Shown here in pieces: positions 33,601 through 45,401 of a stretch of DNA of 64,000 bases. The position numbers and the translations under genes were made by a program. The stretch spans positions 496,001-560,000 of the forward strand of contig SRSI01000060.1 of assembly GCA_005656395.1 (NCBI GenBank). Direction: 5' to 3'. Under the pieces are notes generated by a model. It was given only the letters and a program-made list of their open reading frames with translations. It was not told the DNA's origin and did no database searches. This DNA comes from Strongyloides papillosus (Eukaryota; Nematoda; Chromadorea; Rhabditida; Strongyloididae). The number at the start of each line of letters is the position of its first letter. The first letter of the stretch is position 1.

Positions 33601-34698
33601 GTTTAAATAAAGGTCAATCACCTATTGGGGACAGGAGTATAAATAACAAGTGGATTTCAGAAGAATCTCCAAAAAATGACAACGGTTATGATGATAAGGT
33701 TACGGTTAACTCAATATCAACATTTCTTTATGAGATGGGTTTTTTAAGTGAACAGTCATATAATGTTGATTTTATTCAACTAGATAGTGGACAATGTGAT
33801 CAATTTTATAATGATTTGCATGTTATGGTTGATAAAAGCCCTGTTAGAATACCACAAACAGTAAATATTTATTATGTTAAGCAAGATCAACAATCTATAA
33901 ATGACATATTAAATAACTCATTAAATATACCTAATTTGGATGGTGATTTTATTTATATGTTATCTGATCTTGGTGATGGTATTCAAACAAAATCTCACCC
34001 TTTTTGGACTGGTGATTGGAATACAGCATATTCCGCTGATAGAAAACCAATAAATTATGGTAACCCATCGACAAATTATTGTTTAGATGGTTCTGAATAT
34101 GCTTTATACTGGAGTGATAATATGATGGAATTTGCTTTTACTCTCCCATCTGTTAAGTCATACAAAATTATTAAAAATACAAAAAATCCATTAGTACAAA
34201 AAAATAATTTAAATACATCAGGAACAAAAAAATTAACATATACAGAACTTAAAGTATTAATTATTTGGTTAGAAAAATTAGAGGATATTGATAATTTTCC
34301 TCTATCCGAATTGTCAAATGATCAATCCGCCACGACATCTAATTTTATTGCTATATTTTTAATAAAAGTTGAAGAAGATTTAATTGAAGTTCGTATACGT
34401 ACCTCAAATATCAAAACAGGAAAAGTAGGACCATTACTAGATGGTGTAAGTGTATCAAAATATTCCTTAGCCAGTTTACTTCGCAATACAGTCTTTAATG
34501 TGACAAGAAGAAATATTATTGAATTTGATAAGTATGTTTTAAAAATCATTTATCTCTTCTTTACTTTTATAATACTTTTTTTTTAGTTATCAATCACTTA
34601 TTTTAAAAAGAAAGTTGGCTATACAAGATTTTGCCAAAAAATATTCTTTGGGAATGACATATCAAGAATTTTTAAATCGTATATTAACTAATGTTTAA
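27659..34698 (+). CDS. RALGAPB: Ral GTPase-activating protein subunit beta
   Basis: Exons 27659-27726, 27777-29011, 29278-29379, 29431-29613, 31537-34531 and 34587-34698 join in frame to 1564 aa, close to human RALGAPB (about 1490). The ATG at 27659 starts M-Y-E-D, resembling the start of the human protein. N-terminal landmarks are Y-W-K-T and N-W-F-R-F-L. The C-terminus (about 1290-1564) has the RapGAP-like fold region with L-D-G-D-F-I-Y-M-L-S-D-L-G-D-G and the ending R-K-L-A-I-Q-D-F. RalGAP-beta is the non-catalytic partner that stabilises RalGAP-alpha, which switches off RalA/B-type GTPases controlling exocytosis and signalling. Intron 4 (29614-31536) is 1.9 kb, against about 50 nt for most others; the plain reading before 31537 is intron. 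An AATAAA lies at 34716. Confidence 0.92.
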
Positions 34699-35563
34699 TT
34701 AAATCTTTATATTCAAATAAAAATGAATTTATATTTTATAAAAAAAATTTTATGTATATTTAATGTAAAAAAATTTTTTATACTTTAAAATTTATTCAAA
34801 CTTTATCGTTTACCATAAAATAATTTTAAAATGTCTTTGATATTATCTGAAAAATTAATTTTATTAGTATTTTTTATTATCCATATTTGTACAATTTTTA
34901 TTCTTAAATACCAAAAATTAAATGCTTTAGTAATGAATAAAATTTTATGAAAAATTTATTCACTCTTTTGATTAAATCAATGGATGAAAAAGAAGTTTTT
35001 AAAATATCTGGCAAATAGGATTTAATGCTTTATATACTTTCGATATGTTTAATATCTTAATCTTTTAAATTTACAGATTGGTACTTAAACTTATAGTTAT
35101 TCCTCTGAGACATTAATCATTTCTCTCCTATGTATTTCTTTTTCAATAAAAAAAATCCCAAGTATATATCATAATGTTTATGTGTGTGTTATCAAAATTT
35201 TCTTTTCAATGATATATTCAATCTAGAATAATAAAGAAAAAGGAAATAGAACATGTAACACTTATCATGTTCTATTTGCTTCCTACAACACGAATATACT
35301 TCAAGAAAAAATAGATGAAGATAAAAATTATAAATGGTATAGTAAAGCTATAAACATATTTTTTAACAGTACATAAACGCCTTTTTTATTTCATCTATCT
35401 GATTATAAATTAACCCATTATCATATTTGCTGTAATTTATTCTCTTTTAATCCTATAACTTTTTTTTTAATTTTATTAGATTTTTATTAATGAAATTATA
35501 ACAAACTTTATATTTTTATACCACTTCTATATTATAATCATTATATATTCATGGCTAAATATT
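34699..35563. other. intergenic with a perfect hairpin
   Basis: AT-rich spacer. It contains the RALGAPB polyadenylation signal (34716-34721) and a perfect 12-bp inverted repeat AAATAGAACATG (35244-35255) / CATGTTCTATTT (35266-35277) with a 10-nt loop. No ORF of note. Confidence 0.55.
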
Positions 35564-35973
35564 ATGGTCTATTTTGACTTGCTATGGGGAATTAGAAGCG
35601 GTAAAAATAGTACAAATATAACTGCCAGTAGTAATAATGATAAATTTAAATTAAAAAAAGTTAAATGTAATAATGTACAATCAGAGGATACAATTGAACC
35701 GAATATCAATAGAATTGTTGCAGCCCAAACAAGTCTAAATTTTGAAGTACAACAAAATGAAAGGGATAGATTATCTAGTGTTATTCAGACACAAATTCCA
35801 TGGGTTGAACAGGTAGATATTTTTTATGAAATTAAATTTTTTTTTAGACCGGTATAAGTAGAATACTTGCTAAATTTTGTTGTACTAAAAGTTATAGACA
35901 ACAAAAAATACAACAAAGACAATTGGCTAAAAGAATATTTAGTACGCAATTTCCTCCAATAAAGTATAATTAA
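35564..35973 (+). CDS. small hypothetical protein, 124 aa
   Basis: Proposed exons 35564-35812 and 35848-35973 with a 35-nt intron (GTAGAT...TTTTAG). The frame continues cleanly across it to a TAA. The product is polar and basic, Asn/Lys/Gln-rich, with no signal peptide or membrane span. The C-terminal half has C-C-T-K-S-Y-R-Q-Q-K and a Q-R-Q-L-A-K-R stretch. No family recognised. Without splicing the ORF ends 15 codons later. A different upstream exon is possible. It lies tail-to-tail with SARAF, 187 bp away. Coding status is moderately likely, because the downstream exon is non-random in composition and ends neatly. Confidence 0.45.
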
Positions 35974-36160
35974 TTCATTAAATATTTATATCATTAACTA
36001 CTTCTGACAATGCAAAATACTATGTCTTTTATTTTTAAAGAAAAAGAATATATCAATTTATTTTTTTTTTAAAAAATGTTATTATTTGTTTTCAAGTATA
36101 GCAATATTTATACAATTCTATATATTATAGTAAGAATATAAAAAAATTATATTATAAAAC

Positions 36161-36832
36161 TTATCTATTTGAAGATTGTCCAACGCATGACCATTCCATA
36201 TCATTACTATCATTATCTATTAAATGATTATTAATTATTCGCCTCCTACGAAATGGGTCTGTATTAGGGCGACCACCAAAACGTTCATTTTCTCTATCTA
36301 CAAAATCAGCATCATCATCATTTATTATTTCATTGTTAGATGGATTATTACTACTACTTCCTCCTTTTAAAAATATTGTAATTAACAAACCAATAAACAT
36401 TACTATAAAGAAAATTGATAGATAAGATCCACTATTGTCATTTTTTGTGTCAATTGTACGTTTTCCTAGTTGATATTTGAGTACACAACTTCCATCCAGT
36501 ATATATTCGTCATTCTCATTATCAAAGCCTTCACATGATACAATAAAATGGCTTACATCTAAATCTTTTTTGTGATTATCCCTACATTTCCATTCAGGTC
36601 CTAATGGTCCATAATTGATTTGAGTACACTGAGCAAAATCTAATTCCATTCCTTCAGGTGCATCACCACCAATTCTTTGTAACTGTAATTGTGGTTTTGT
36701 TCTTTTTCCTGTTGAGTAGACATCTTTGTGAAATGTTAAAGATTTTACATCTTTAAATAAAATTTTTTCAAATTTGTTTACATCTCCATAAACATTTGAG
36801 ATAAAGAATAATATAAATAAAATATATTTCAT
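36161..36832 (-). CDS. SARAF: store-operated calcium entry regulatory factor SARAF
   Basis: An intronless ORF of 223 aa. It has a signal peptide (hydrophobic residues 2-15, ending V-Y-G), a luminal domain with L-F-K-D-V-K-S-L-T, Q-L-Q-R-I-G-G, P-E-W-K-C, F-I-V-S-C-E-G-F and G-S-C-V-L-K-Y, one membrane span (about 138-156) and a polar cytosolic tail with an R-R-R-R block. The order and spacing match SARAF/TMEM66, an ER membrane protein that associates with STIM to slow store-operated calcium entry. Human SARAF is longer (about 339 aa), mostly in the tail. The luminal cysteines (C-x-Q, W-K-C, S-C-E, G-S-C) are conserved. The ATG at 36832 is the natural start. Confidence 0.9.
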   Translation of the reverse strand: MKYILFILFFISNVYGDVNKFEKILFKDVKSLTFHKDVYSTGKRTKPQLQLQRIGGDAPEGMELDFAQCTQINYGPLGPEWKCRDNHKKDLDVSHFIVSCEGFDNENDEYILDGSCVLKYQLGKRTIDTKNDNSGSYLSIFFIVMFIGLLITIFLKGGSSSNNPSNNEIINDDDADFVDRENERFGGRPNTDPFRRRRIINNHLIDNDSNDMEWSCVGQSSNR

Positions 36833-38539
36833 TTTTTCTAACTATTCTCCTCAAACTAATTCTCTTAAATATTAAATAAAAAATTAAACTAAAAAGATAT
36901 TGTGGTAAAAAATAGAAAATTAATTACTCTCTTTAGTAAAAAAAATTAAGGGTATTGCATTATTCCAAAACATTTAAATGACGTAATTTTATTTTTAAAG
37001 TGTGTAGATATATACATTGACAAATTATAAAATATAAAAGGTTGATTTTATTATAAACATCATATATTTTAAATTAAACAAAATGCATTTTGTTATCAAT
37101 TATGCGTCTTATTAAAAAAATTAAAGATATTTTCTATTGTTTGCTTGCTTCAAGTATATCTTTTTTAATTTTACTATCAGCACACACAAATAAAGGAAAA
37201 AAAAAATATTTTTTAGAAAAAAATGTTATAATTTACTATATTAGTATTAAAAAGCTTTTCACTCCAAATTGACACAATGCCATCATTCTTGATATCGTTT
37301 CATTTTTTTGACATACTAAATATTTTGCAAGCAATTTTTATAGAAAATAGAGGTAAACTTCTAAAACAGATTTTTTTTTTAGCAACAAATAAGATATTTT
37401 AAAATAATTGTTACAAATTTTTCTAAAATATTGATGGCTAATTTTGTACAGAAATGTTGCAATTATAATTTAATAACAATTTTATTTGATAATTTATTCA
37501 ATATCTATTTTACAACTATATACAGGATGTTCCACGAATTTCTTGACGATGAACTAAGAACAATAAAATTTTTTACCATTTAATATATAGAGTTTATCAA
37601 AAAGTTAATCTCTTACATCAATTGATTAGGCATGACTAATTGCTTATAAATTCTGTATTAACTATAAATCTTTATGATTTTAGTGATGTTGCAACGACTA
37701 TATTGGTGGTTTTTTTAATATTATTTAATTTTAGTAAATATTCTAGAAATTCTGGAAAACAAATTTTCTTAAGTGTCTAATAGGCTTGAAAAAATTTTAA
37801 ATACACCTTCAATGCCATTCATATTATTGATAATCGCAAAAACATTTTCTTTATCCTTTGGAAAGCTTTTCATAGCAATTTGTCATAGCAAAAAGTCTTT
37901 TTTGATGAATTGTAATAGATGACATTGGGAAAAAAATATATGATGAAAAATTGACATATGAATCATACAGATAAGTTGAATAGGTAAAAAATTTGGTGAA
38001 ATTATACATAACTAGGATAATGATTTGAGTATTGATGGAAAATCTTAATATTTTCAATGTCTCATGTTTCAATTGTGTGATTCCAATTTTGATAAATATA
38101 TCGGCTATGGGCAAATTTCCTTTCGCACCTTCCTACCTTAAAGCAATAAATCTAAACTTTTACCACAATTCTACAGTAAATCTAATATCTTATGACAGAA
38201 ACGTGAAGACATAAATGTTTATCACTGAGACCTTAATGAAACAAATGACGTTAACCATTGTCATTTGTTAGTACTTTTTTTTATATATTTCGAAATTTTA
38301 ACATGATTTCATATATTGTTGTTTTATATATCAATTATAATCATTTATATTTTTAATATAGAGTTGGTATTTACATATGAATTGATATTTTTTCCACGAA
38401 CTTGGTCGAATGTTATACAACTTTTTCCACTTTTTTTAAGAGAGGTAGAGGTGAATAAATTAATGCTAAAACACATTATAATGTGAAAAATGACAATATG
38501 ATATCCAGTTAGAGTAAAAAACTAGCTAAAAAGTAGTTT
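36833..38539. other. intergenic, one transposon-end-like motif
   Basis: About 1.7 kb with no supported gene; small ORFs on both strands (37090-37272, 37851-38114, 38032-38214) overlap each other and lack features. TATACAGGATGTTCCAC at 37517-37533 resembles the ends of the fold-back element at 18241, but no matching opposite end is seen. Confidence 0.5.
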
Positions 38540-41500
38540 TTAACATGCATTTAACCATGTGCTTAGTGTTTCTGCTTCAGCAAAATCAGCCTTAACACAA
38601 GCACCAGCTGCAACTTCACCCCAATGTGCTAAAGTTCCCCAGGAATTATGAAGCCAAGTTCCTTCAAATGAACGCTTGTTTAGCTCGTAGGTTTTGAGAA
38701 TTTCTTCATCGCTTAATTTTTCTATCCTTTCCATAGTATCATTTTTTAGTAGTCGTTGAACTCTTCCTTGAAGCTTCTCGAAATCCTCATCCAACTTTAT
38801 TCCGAGTGTTGGGGAAGCATATTCGTTTAACTGTGGATATTGTGGCGTTTCACGTTCTTTTATTGAACCATGAGAATAAAAGAAATCATCACCTGGTACA
38901 TTATAGCATCTACCATTTTTATATACTTTACTTATATTTGGATCTATATCTTCATCAACTAAGGTAAAAAGCTTTGTTACTTCGGGATGGAGAATTGGGT
39001 AGACAGCTTTGTAATATGTTGATGGAACGGGCTTATATTTTTCAAAACCAACCAATACATGTTCTTCATACAAATTAACCAAATCTTGGTTTACGGGCAT
39101 TATTTTTTTTAATTTATTAATATCATCAACTAGCCCTTGCTTTCTTTCAGGATACAATAATCCAATATGTTCCCATGCCATTCCATGAATTATTTTACTG
39201 TTAATAATATAATTACTTATTGTGGGACATTTCATTACTTTGCGCTTATTTAATGGAAATATGTTAAATGGTTTGAAGATAGATTTTAATACTCCTGGTG
39301 TTGTTCTTAAAATTTCACAACGGCTTAACAAACTAAATGGTTTTTGTTTTGTTTCAATTAATTTTTTATTTATATGTTCAATAATAAGTCTCATTCTTTC
39401 TCTGGCTAATTTTGTATTTCCAAAGATTTTTTTGTTCTTAAGTAGTTGATAGAAAAATGCTCTTTTTGAGTACTTTAGGGGGCTATCTATTTTTCTAAAG
39501 AAATCAAGCATTAATCTTTTAACTTGGTTTGAATCAATATATCTAAATGTCTCAGATAAATTATATTTCTTTATGAATCTCGCTTCTGCGACAGAATATG
39601 GTTTTACACCATAAGTATCGTCATACATCATATTTAATCGTTTATGGCGGAATAATGAATTATTTTGAGTTGTTTGTAATGAGATATCTCCCTTTGCTAT
39701 AGTACCTTTTTGCTCCTTTTCTATAGTTACTTTTCTTCTATTCCTCCTAGCTCTAATAGTATTCCTCTTTATGATAAAACTTTTTGACATTTTCGATTTT
39801 ATTTTTTGATCAGCCTTAACTTTACAATGTTTTGAAACAGAGAATCCACCAATGAATGTTGATTTTTTCCCATTTATTACTATATCAAATGTCTCATTTA
39901 ATAAATTTTCAGCAATTTCCTCTTTTGAATCAGAATACATGATGATATCTTTTAATTCTTTATCTTTAAACCTCAATATTTTTTTGTTCTCTCCATCATA
40001 ACTGTTATTATTTTTCACCATCAAACTATTGTGATTAGATTTTTTATCGTAGCAAGACAATTTTTTACCAGATTCGCTTCTTACGTTTTTTGATTTACTC
40101 CTAGAAAGATTTATCAATCTTTGGTTTTTAAGTTTTTGAAGTAAATTTCTTTGCAATACAGACATATCATTACGTTCAATTTGTGCAATTTCCTTTAACT
40201 TCTCTTCACATTTCTTCTTCATTTCAGCTGTATAATCAGGGTCATTATTGACTGGTTTACCTACTCCTTTACTCATATCACAGAGTGCGTGAACAGCAGC
40301 CTTCTCTACATCTGACATCTTACGATATAAACCAAATGTTCTTATATATTCTAATTTTTCACCAGCATTCTTTTTTGACATTTCTTTAAGTAGTTTTTCA
40401 ATAATATCTTTTGATGTTTTGTCAGAAGTGTTAGTGCTTAATAAAGGAGAATTTTTTTGTAGTGTTTCTTTTGAAGGTAAAATACTATTTCTAGCAATTT
40501 CTGATGGGCCAGGTATAGTAGAAGGTGGTTTAATTGGTCCTGATTGTTTGCCGTTAACTGCTTCAACAGAAGCACTTTTTTCTTTCTCTTTAAGTGTTGA
40601 AATATGAGAGGATGGAATGGTTTTAGAAGTATTATTCACTAACAAGGTGGGTTGAATTATTTTAACATTAGATGGTCCTGGAACAGCCGGTTCTGGAACT
40701 ATAGTTCTTATGTTAACAGTACTAGGAGTATTCAAATTTTTACTACTATTTTGAGATATCTTCTTCATGATATTACTCAATACAGGTTTATTTTTTAAAA
40801 TTCCACGTAATGGTAAATTTTTAGTGGATAAGGTAGTGGTTGATTTAGCCGATGCATTATAGATAGTAGATTCATTTCTGAACTGGACATTTTTTCCAGA
40901 ACCACTTGATACTGATTTACAAGCATCTGATGAAGCACTTGATAACTTACCGTTTAGTTTTCTTTTAATAACTGCTTCATCGTTTTTACTAGTACCATTT
41001 AAAAATTCATTAGTTGTCTTAGCATTACCTAATGTTCCTCTAACATTTTTTTTATTTGCCTTCTTGTCTGATTTCTCAATTTCACCTTTTTGTTGTGTTT
41101 TTTTCAACTCTGATGCTTTATGATCTTTTAATAATTGCATAACTCTTAAATCTTTAAGTGATGTTGTCTTTGATGGTTGATCACTACTACTATCAAAATT
41201 TACTTGAGATAAACGTTTCTTTGGGTCTTGTTCATCATTTGTCATATTATTTCTTATTATTTCCTGACTTTTTGATTTATTATCAGTTTTCATTTGTACT
41301 GTTTTATTTGTGGAACGATTATTTATTGGGGACTTACTAGTAAGTGCTTTCTTATCATTATTTGAATTATTATCTATCGTTACTACCAAATTAGTTTTAA
41401 TTTCATTTGCCTGTTTTTTGCCCCTTGAGGGTTTGGAAACTTTCCCTTCCTTACTATCGTTTGGTTCCTTATCTTTTTTAATCTCTTTTGGAGGTTTTGG

Positions 41501-43168
41501 TGATTTTGGTAGCTTTGGAGGTCTTGGTACTTTTTGAGTTTTCGGTACTTTCACTTTCTTTCCTGATTCAATCCCACTTTTCCCACTTCCTGGTGCACTT
41601 AAATTCTCTAAAAATGATGGTACAGGAGATGAGAATAATGCATCAATACTCTCTTGAATACGTTCATCTTTTGTCTGACCAAGTGATTGATTTACTTCCT
41701 CAGATGTACCATTATTCATATTAGGAGCTAACTCAGCGTCAATAATACTGTCCTCAGTTATCTTATTTTTTCTTCCACGTTTTTTTGGTGGTTCTTTGAT
41801 CCCTGTCCCTTCGGTATCCATTTTCTTTTTCCTTCCACCACCTCGTCTTCTTGTTTTTGGTTCATTGTCATTTTGTTGCGTAGTTTCAGTAAATACTGGT
41901 TTAACAATAATTGGATTTGCAACTACAATATTTGTGACTGGAGGTCCAACGGAAGAATTGTCATCTTTTAATATTTCTTGCTTACGACCCCTCTTCCTTG
42001 CAACCGAAGTTGTTAATGTTTGTTGTGCTAATTGTGGACCTAAAGATATTAATTTGATAGTTAATAACATATTATTTTTTTACTAAAATTACATGGCACG
42101 TAGAAGAAATCTACTCTTAGTACCCCTAAATCACGAAATATTTTATTTGTTAAACATATCCTCTTTTCCTAATGATAACAATCTAACGACGTTATTTTCT
42201 TAATTTAGAATGTAATTAATATATTTACCTGATAATCCACACGAAATTATTACTGTCGACTGTGGCGTAACGATTTGGGAATTGCCATTACGAATATCTG
42301 TCGCATGAAGGACTGTTTTTGTTTCAACTTTGGAATCATTCTTTAGGTCCGGAGTTTTTAAAACATTGATATCAACAACTTTCGAATCACTGGCATTTTG
42401 TTCAGAGGCACTTGATGTTCTCTGTTGTAAAGCACGTGCTGTTGTAGCTTGAATCTTGGTGGCACGAAGTATATTTGGTCTAGAAATTTGTCCACCACTA
42501 GGTTGTCTTATTGGAATTACCGCTCTTGTCACTTGTGGAGACGCAGATGTTGCTATATGTGCAATCCTACCTATATTTGGAACATTGACACGAGTAATCT
42601 TTCTTCCTTGACCATCATTCAATGTTTTGTAAATTTTTGCTGTTGGTTGGATGACTGTCGTTATATGTTGGCCAGATGATTGTAATGGATTTTGTATTGT
42701 CATACCTCCTGATACACTTCTATTCATAACTTGTCTTGAATCAAATTCCCTTTTTGGTGGGAAAAATGGCGCTGCATTATTACCTAGAGGTTTAATTGAA
42801 GCGTTAAAATTACTACTTGATTGTTGAATTTGGGATGGTCTTAATTCAAGACCATTCTCTGATCCTGAATCCCTTGGTATCGTTCTCGGCATGACGACTG
42901 GTGGAATAACACCATGTCTTGTCATATGCGAAAACGTTGGTTTGCGATAAGTTGTAAAAGTGGTATCATTACTTCTATTATATGTTATACGAGCATCTGG
43001 TTGAAATCTAATTACACTTGGAGTACTTGATGATCCAGAGGTAGGTGTTGCTGTTAACAAAACAGGATTTCCAAGATTAGTTGTTCTTTTTTCTGGAGCT
43101 TTTGGAATATCAGAATCGTCAAAGAGAGATGAAGAGATATCCTCACGACAAGTGAGATCATCCGACAT
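38540..43168 (-). CDS. large AT-hook nuclear protein, unidentified
   Basis: Two exons, 43168-42229 and 42039-38540 (189-nt intron), give 1479 aa. Residues 1-310 are Ser/Thr/Pro/Arg-rich and disordered-looking. Three basic AT-hook-like motifs follow: A-R-K-R-G-R-K near 327-333, R-R-R-G-G-G-R-K-K-K at 377-386 and K-K-R-G-R-K-N-K at 399-406. Next is a P-P-K-L-P-K-S-P-K-P-P-K repeat and a long Lys/Ser/Asn-rich region to about 900. The last 390 residues look folded (mixed hydrophobic and aromatic) and end with an aromatic, Ala-rich block (W-L-H-N-S-W-G-T-L-A-H-W-G-E). Binding of AT-rich chromatin is likely; the C-terminal domain is not one I recognise. It is divergent from TMEM129, with 774 bp between the starts. 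Confidence 0.75.
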
Positions 43169-43942
43169 TTCTAAAATTTATAAATATTGATTAAAGTACA
43201 TAAACATTTTTAAAGAATTAAAATAAAAGAAAATTGTTTCAATAAAATTAATACTGTTATTTATTAAAAATATTATAACTTAATAAATTTTACAATTAAA
43301 ATAAAAATATTTACTAACAATAAATAGAAACAAATTTTTAATGGAATTAAATGAAATTTAAATTGAATGCACTTTATTGTATTAGTATGATGTACTTTGT
43401 TCCAACGCGCTTTACAAGTTGGAGTATAATGTACAAAAGATGAAGGTAATGAAACTAGTTGAAGTGATAAAATATGTAAATTTAAACATTCCATAGACTT
43501 TTCAGATTATCTGAATATTTAATAATTTCAATTTTTTCCTTTTATAACTTCACATGATATGATATTTTGTATTAATTAATAGACATTATACCTATCAAAA
43601 ATTGCATAATGTTTTATCGTTACATATTGTGGAAATTGAGTCATTTGAGTTAATAATCAGGAATATTTCCTTTGTTTAAGACATCAATAATTAGTTTGCG
43701 TAATTTTTATAAAGATATTATAAATTTCATCCCATATTTATTTATTGTATTAATTTTGGATATATCTGCCTAGATGTTTTTATAAACGCATTTATGTGTA
43801 TTTAACACATATCAATATCACTAACAATTTTACACGTGTAATTTATTAATAAGTACATTTTTTTATATTAAAATTTTATCTCTCATTTATTGGAAAATAT
43901 ATATTTCAAATTTAATTTAAAAATATTATTTTAGAATTAAAA
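43169..43942. promoter_or_regulatory. divergent upstream region
   Basis: 774 bp between the starts of the AT-hook gene (-) and TMEM129 (+), so it must hold both promoters. A TATTATTTTAG ends at 43934, nine bases before the TMEM129 ATG, and is a good candidate for a spliced-leader acceptor. The 73-codon minus-strand ORF at 43273-43494 shows no features. Confidence 0.5.
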
Positions 43943-45056
43943 ATGATTCTTTATTATTGGCTACTCGGTGGAATTATTTATTTTATATCAATATATCCTC
44001 CTTCGGCATTTATTGGAACAGGTCTAACTATCAACGATTTATTTTTTTATATTTTAAACCATGAATTTGATGGTCCTAGTTTTATTACAAGAATTACACA
44101 TAAAGCTAGAATTACCTTAATAACACATATTGTTCTAGCAACAGGTAAGTATAATTTAATTATTAAGTAAATTTGTAGGATACTTTTTATTTATGAATTA
44201 TATATATTATATTAATTTTAATGACGGAGACATATTCATGTTACTACAAATGGCAATTCTTTATAGTATAGCCTTCTACGTGGGATATATACTATTTTTA
44301 AAAGCAAATTTTAAAAATAATAAAGATGATATAACAATGCAATTACATAAATATGCAAGAGATGAAGATGAATTAAACGATATTATAGCAGAAATTGACG
44401 AATATTATATAAATAATGTTCCTATTGTACATGGTGATGTAGATCACGCAAAAATAATAATTCTTGGTAATTGGCTTTTTAAAATGGAATTATATGGTGC
44501 TAAGATAGCAAAGTTGGATGATACTGAATTAGTTTTAAAAGAGACACCGTCAATTACAAATAAGCATCCAGCATTATCATCATTATTTTGTGTAGAAGTA
44601 AGAGGAATCGATCATAAATATCCTCCATTTGATATTATTCTTCCATTTAACGTTTTAGAAGAATTAAATAGTAGAGTAAAAACTTCTATCAATACACTTT
44701 TAATTGAAAAACACAACAAAATTGCCAATACCTTTAGGGAAAGAATATCTAATAACCCAACATATAAAGTTAGAGGAAATGAAGAAATAGACAATTGTTT
44801 AGGATGTTTATATAATAAAGCTAGTGTAATTATTCGAAGAAATTGTACACAAATAACAAATGAACCAAATTCTCCACCATGTGAAAATTGTAATTGCCGT
44901 CCATTATGGTGTTTAAGGTGCCTTGCATTGGTTTATGAATCAAAATGTGGAAAAAAAATTGCTGATGGGATGGATCCACTAATCTGCAAAGCAAATTGCC
45001 CTACATGTAGAGCTTATTTTTGTATTTTAGATGTTTCCATGATAGAAGAAACATAA
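43943..45056 (+). CDS. TMEM129: TMEM129-type E3 ubiquitin ligase
   Basis: Exons 43943-44144 and 44179-45056 with a 34-nt intron give 359 aa (human TMEM129 is 362). There are membrane spans near the N-terminus (L-L-G-G-I-I-Y-F-I-S), around 60-75 and around 95-115. A long middle domain follows, then a C-terminal cysteine-rich RING-like domain: C-E-N-C-N-C-R-P-L-W-C-L-R-C-L and C-K-A-N-C-P-T-C-R-A-Y-F-C-I-L-D-V. The C-R-P-x-W-C-L and C-P-T-C-R-A-x-F-C-I-L-D-V signatures are diagnostic. TMEM129 is an ER-membrane ubiquitin ligase in Derlin-linked ER-associated degradation. Unspliced reading stops at once, so the tiny intron is required. Confidence 0.93.
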
Positions 45057-45401
45057 GAAAAAAGTGTATTTTAAAATTATTCTATTTTGTCGCATGAATC
45101 ACCAAAACGTCATCATATATACATTCATGAGTAAGTAAAAAGATAAGTATTAATTATTTATTGCTTTTTAATTATAATCATGCATAATTGTAAATAAATA
45201 ATCGAATTTTTTGAATTACTAATAAAAGTAATAAAATATTAATTTACTGGAAATATTACAACTAGTTACTCAAAACAAATCTAATCGTTATTTTTTATTT
45301 TTATCAGAAAGAGATTAAAAAAAGAAACTACTTGTAACGAAATCAATTAATGATATTGCAGATTTTTAGGTGATTTAAATGTAACACTACAAAAATATAA
45401 A

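Noticed and set aside
37090..37272. 60-codon ORF in the SARAF to AT-hook spacer
   Set aside because: Lys/Ile/Phe-rich, no domain, overlaps no splice structure.
41158..42086. Plus-strand ORFs opposite the AT-hook gene
   Set aside because: Antisense shadows of its low-complexity Lys/Ser/Pro regions.
43273..43494. 73-codon minus-strand ORF upstream of the AT-hook gene
   Set aside because: No evidence that it is an upstream exon; the main gene has a good ATG at 43168.
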